NCBI GenBank assembly: GCA_016938795.1
Contig: JAFGTZ010000104.1
Coordinates: 1 to 17,101 of the forward strand
Direction: 5' to 3'
From: Chromatiaceae bacterium
GTDB lineage: Bacteria; Pseudomonadota; Gammaproteobacteria; Chromatiales; Chromatiaceae
DNA: 17,101 nt
The position numbers were made by a program, and so were the translations under genes. Of this stretch, positions 15,972-17,101 are shown piece after piece; within the stretch, counting starts at the first letter, position 1, and each line of letters opens with the position of its first letter. The notes beneath the pieces are model-generated. The model saw only the letters and a program-made list of their open reading frames with translations, did not search any database and was not told the origin of the DNA.

Positions 15972-16007
15972 CGCTGTCGGCTCGCGGCTGGAAGCCGCTT
16001 TCACGGG
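15972..16007 (+). repeat. REP-like palindromic repeat, copy 3
   Basis: Same orientation as copy 1, differing by one base (T for C near the 3' end). It lies 37 nt from the stop codon of the VOC-family gene. The 76 bp between it and the inverted copy holds no gene that I can recognise. Confidence 0.8.
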
Positions 16008-16043
16008 TCTTGCGCCTGGCGTTTGACAGGAGAGAGACGGTAT

Positions 16044-16433
16044 CTAGTCGTCCGCGATCAGCTCCAGCGCGTTGCCGTCGGGGTCGCGGCAGAAGAGCGC
16101 GCGGCGGCCCGAGCGGCTGAGGCTGTAGCCGATCCCGGCGGCGTCCAGGCGCTCGCGCAGCGCGTCCAGATTGACGACGCTCAGGGCCAGATGGCGGTCG
16201 CGCCCGCCATGCGCGGGGCGTCCCTCGGTCGGATCGGGATTGGGCAGCTCAAGCAGATGCAGGCCGCGCTCGCCAATGCGTAGCCAGACACCAGCGAAGG
16301 GCAGCGCCGGGCGCGCGGAATCGACCTCCAGACCCAGCAGGTCGCGATAAAAGGCCAGGGCGCGCTCGGTGTCGGCCACGAGGAGACTAACGTGATGGAT
16401 GTCGTGAATGCGAAACATGGCGTCTGGCGGCAT
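16044..16433 (-). CDS. VOC superfamily (glyoxalase/bleomycin-resistance fold) protein
   Basis: A small protein of 129 residues with the paired beta-alpha-beta-beta-beta layout of the vicinal oxygen chelate fold. IHHVSLLVADTERALAFY is the first half, with a likely metal-binding His14. GLHLLELP, RHLALSV and the final CRDPDGNALELIAD supply the other usual ligands. It resembles the YaeR-type dioxygenase-like group, but the substrate is unknown. I chose ATG 16433 because AGGG lies 5 nt upstream; ATG 16418 (MFRIHD) is an alternative that gives 124 residues. It is divergent from dapC, with start codons 54 nt apart, and is followed by the REP-like repeats. Confidence 0.85.
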   Translation of the reverse strand: MPPDAMFRIHDIHHVSLLVADTERALAFYRDLLGLEVDSARPALPFAGVWLRIGERGLHLLELPNPDPTEGRPAHGGRDRHLALSVVNLDALRERLDAAGIGYSLSRSGRRALFCRDPDGNALELIADD

Positions 16434-16461
16434 GGAGCCCTGGGGTGCTTTAACGTATAAT
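16433..16461 (+). promoter_or_regulatory. dapC promoter with consensus -10
   Basis: A perfect TATAAT at 16456-16461 lies 26 nt before the dapC ATG, allowing a leader of about 20 nt. The -35 at 17-nt spacing (TGGAGC) is poor, so activation or another -35 may be needed. The -35 overlaps the start of the VOC gene on the other strand. Confidence 0.5.
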
Positions 16462-16465
16462 GCAC
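16445..16465. promoter_or_regulatory. Imperfect palindrome over the dapC -10 region
   Basis: A 21-bp dyad with GTGC and GCAC ends and 7 of 10 pairs matching contains the dapC TATAAT. It lies midway between the divergent VOC and dapC starts, where an operator would act on both. It may be chance. Confidence 0.3.
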
Positions 16466-16487
16466 CACTTTTCCGACGATTTCGCCC

Positions 16488-17101
16488 ATGAATCCCGATC
16501 TCGGGCGTCTCCAGCCCTACCCCTTCGAGAAAGTCGCCGCACTGCGCCAGGGCATTGAGCCGCCGCGCGATCGCGCCCACATCGCGCTCTCCATCGGCGA
16601 GCCCTGTCATCCGGCGCCCGCGCTCATCGGCGAGGCCTTGCTCGGCCATCTCGACGGGCTCGCGCACTATCCCTCCACCCGGGGTCTGCCGGCGCTGCGC
16701 ATGGCCATTGCCGACTGGCTCGGCATGCGCTTCAGGCTGCCCAAGGGCGCACTCGACCCCGAGACGCAGATCTTGCCGGTCAACGGCACCCGCGAGGCGC
16801 TCTTTGCCTTCGCCCAGACCGTGGTCGATCGCACCCGCCACCCCTTGGTGCTCATGCCCAACCCCTTCTATCAGATCTACGAAGGGGCGGCGCTGCTCGC
16901 CGGGGCTGAACCGCATTTTCTGCCCTGCACCGCCGAGACCGGCTTTCTGCCCGACTTCGAGGCCGTCGATGCGGCCAGCTGGGAGCGCTGCCAGCTGCTC
17001 TACATCTGCTCGCCGGGCAATCCCACCGGGGCCATCCTGCCGGCAGCGACCCTGGCGCGCTTGATCGAGCTTGCGCACCGCCACGACTTCATCATCGCCT
17101 C
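16488..17101 (+). CDS. dapC: Succinyldiaminopimelate aminotransferase (N-terminal part, runs off window)
   Basis: This PLP-dependent class I/II aminotransferase is expected to make N-succinyl-LL-diaminopimelate in lysine and peptidoglycan synthesis. The 204 visible residues begin MNPDLGRLQPYPFEKV and include SIGEPCHP, HYPSTRGLPALR, PVNGTREALF, NPFYQIYEGAAL and the cofactor-binding SPGNPTGA, with N178. The PLP lysine lies past the window end. The DapC assignment rests on the N-terminus and on the known glnD-dapC neighbourhood of related bacteria; another aminotransferase of the same family is possible but less likely. No ribosome site is visible before the ATG. Confidence 0.85.
   Translation, partial: MNPDLGRLQPYPFEKVAALRQGIEPPRDRAHIALSIGEPCHPAPALIGEALLGHLDGLAHYPSTRGLPALRMAIADWLGMRFRLPKGALDPETQILPVNGTREALFAFAQTVVDRTRHPLVLMPNPFYQIYEGAALLAGAEPHFLPCTAETGFLPDFEAVDAASWERCQLLYICSPGNPTGAILPAATLARLIELAHRHDFIIA

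Noticed and set aside
15821..16007. CRISPR-like array
   Set aside because: Only three units, in mixed orientation, with unequal spacing and no cas genes; a REP-like family fits better.
16434..17084. VOC protein extended to 346 residues across the dapC region
   Set aside because: The added part is antisense to dapC, which has clear aminotransferase motifs; the VOC fold is complete from residue 1 of the short form.

Overview
The window is chromosomal DNA from a high-GC gammaproteobacterium. The rpsB-tsf-pyrH-frr-uppS-cdsA-dxr-rseP-bamA order, next to divergent map-glnD, matches the Pseudomonas-type arrangement, with dxr after cdsA rather than before uppS as in E. coli. Protein sequences and the REP-like repeats would suit a purple sulfur bacterium of the Chromatiales, but genus cannot be fixed from this sequence and the lineage call is an inference.

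Left half (1-8343, minus strand). This is one long housekeeping cluster transcribed right to left: ribosomal protein S2, EF-Ts, UMP kinase, ribosome recycling factor, undecaprenyl-PP synthase, CDP-DAG synthase, DXP reductoisomerase, site-2 protease RseP, and the signal peptide plus POTRA 1-3 and the start of POTRA 4 of BamA. The frr/uppS, uppS/cdsA and cdsA/dxr stop and start codons overlap, and other gaps are 1-3 nt, so translational coupling is likely. The cluster joins translation (S2, EF-Ts, RRF), isoprenoid and lipid-carrier synthesis (Dxr, UppS), phospholipid synthesis (CdsA) and envelope assembly and quality control (RseP, BamA).

Middle (8344-12321). A 500-bp divergent control region holds an extended -10 promoter for rpsB, a roughly 330-nt rpsB leader with hairpins, and the upstream region of map. 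Plus-strand map and glnD follow (methionine aminopeptidase; PII uridylyltransferase), 40 nt apart.

Right part (12322-17101). In Pseudomonas glnD is followed closely by dapC. Here about 4.2 kb separates them. It contains a minus-strand pair (a PhnD-like periplasmic binding protein and a membrane HAMP-GGDEF-EAL protein), a decayed response-regulator receiver fragment, three REP-like palindromes, and a small VOC/glyoxalase-fold protein divergent from dapC. The binding protein and cyclic-di-GMP enzyme look like a ligand-sensing module. This accessory interval is the least ordinary part of the window. No tRNA, rRNA, CRISPR array, transposase or phage gene was seen.
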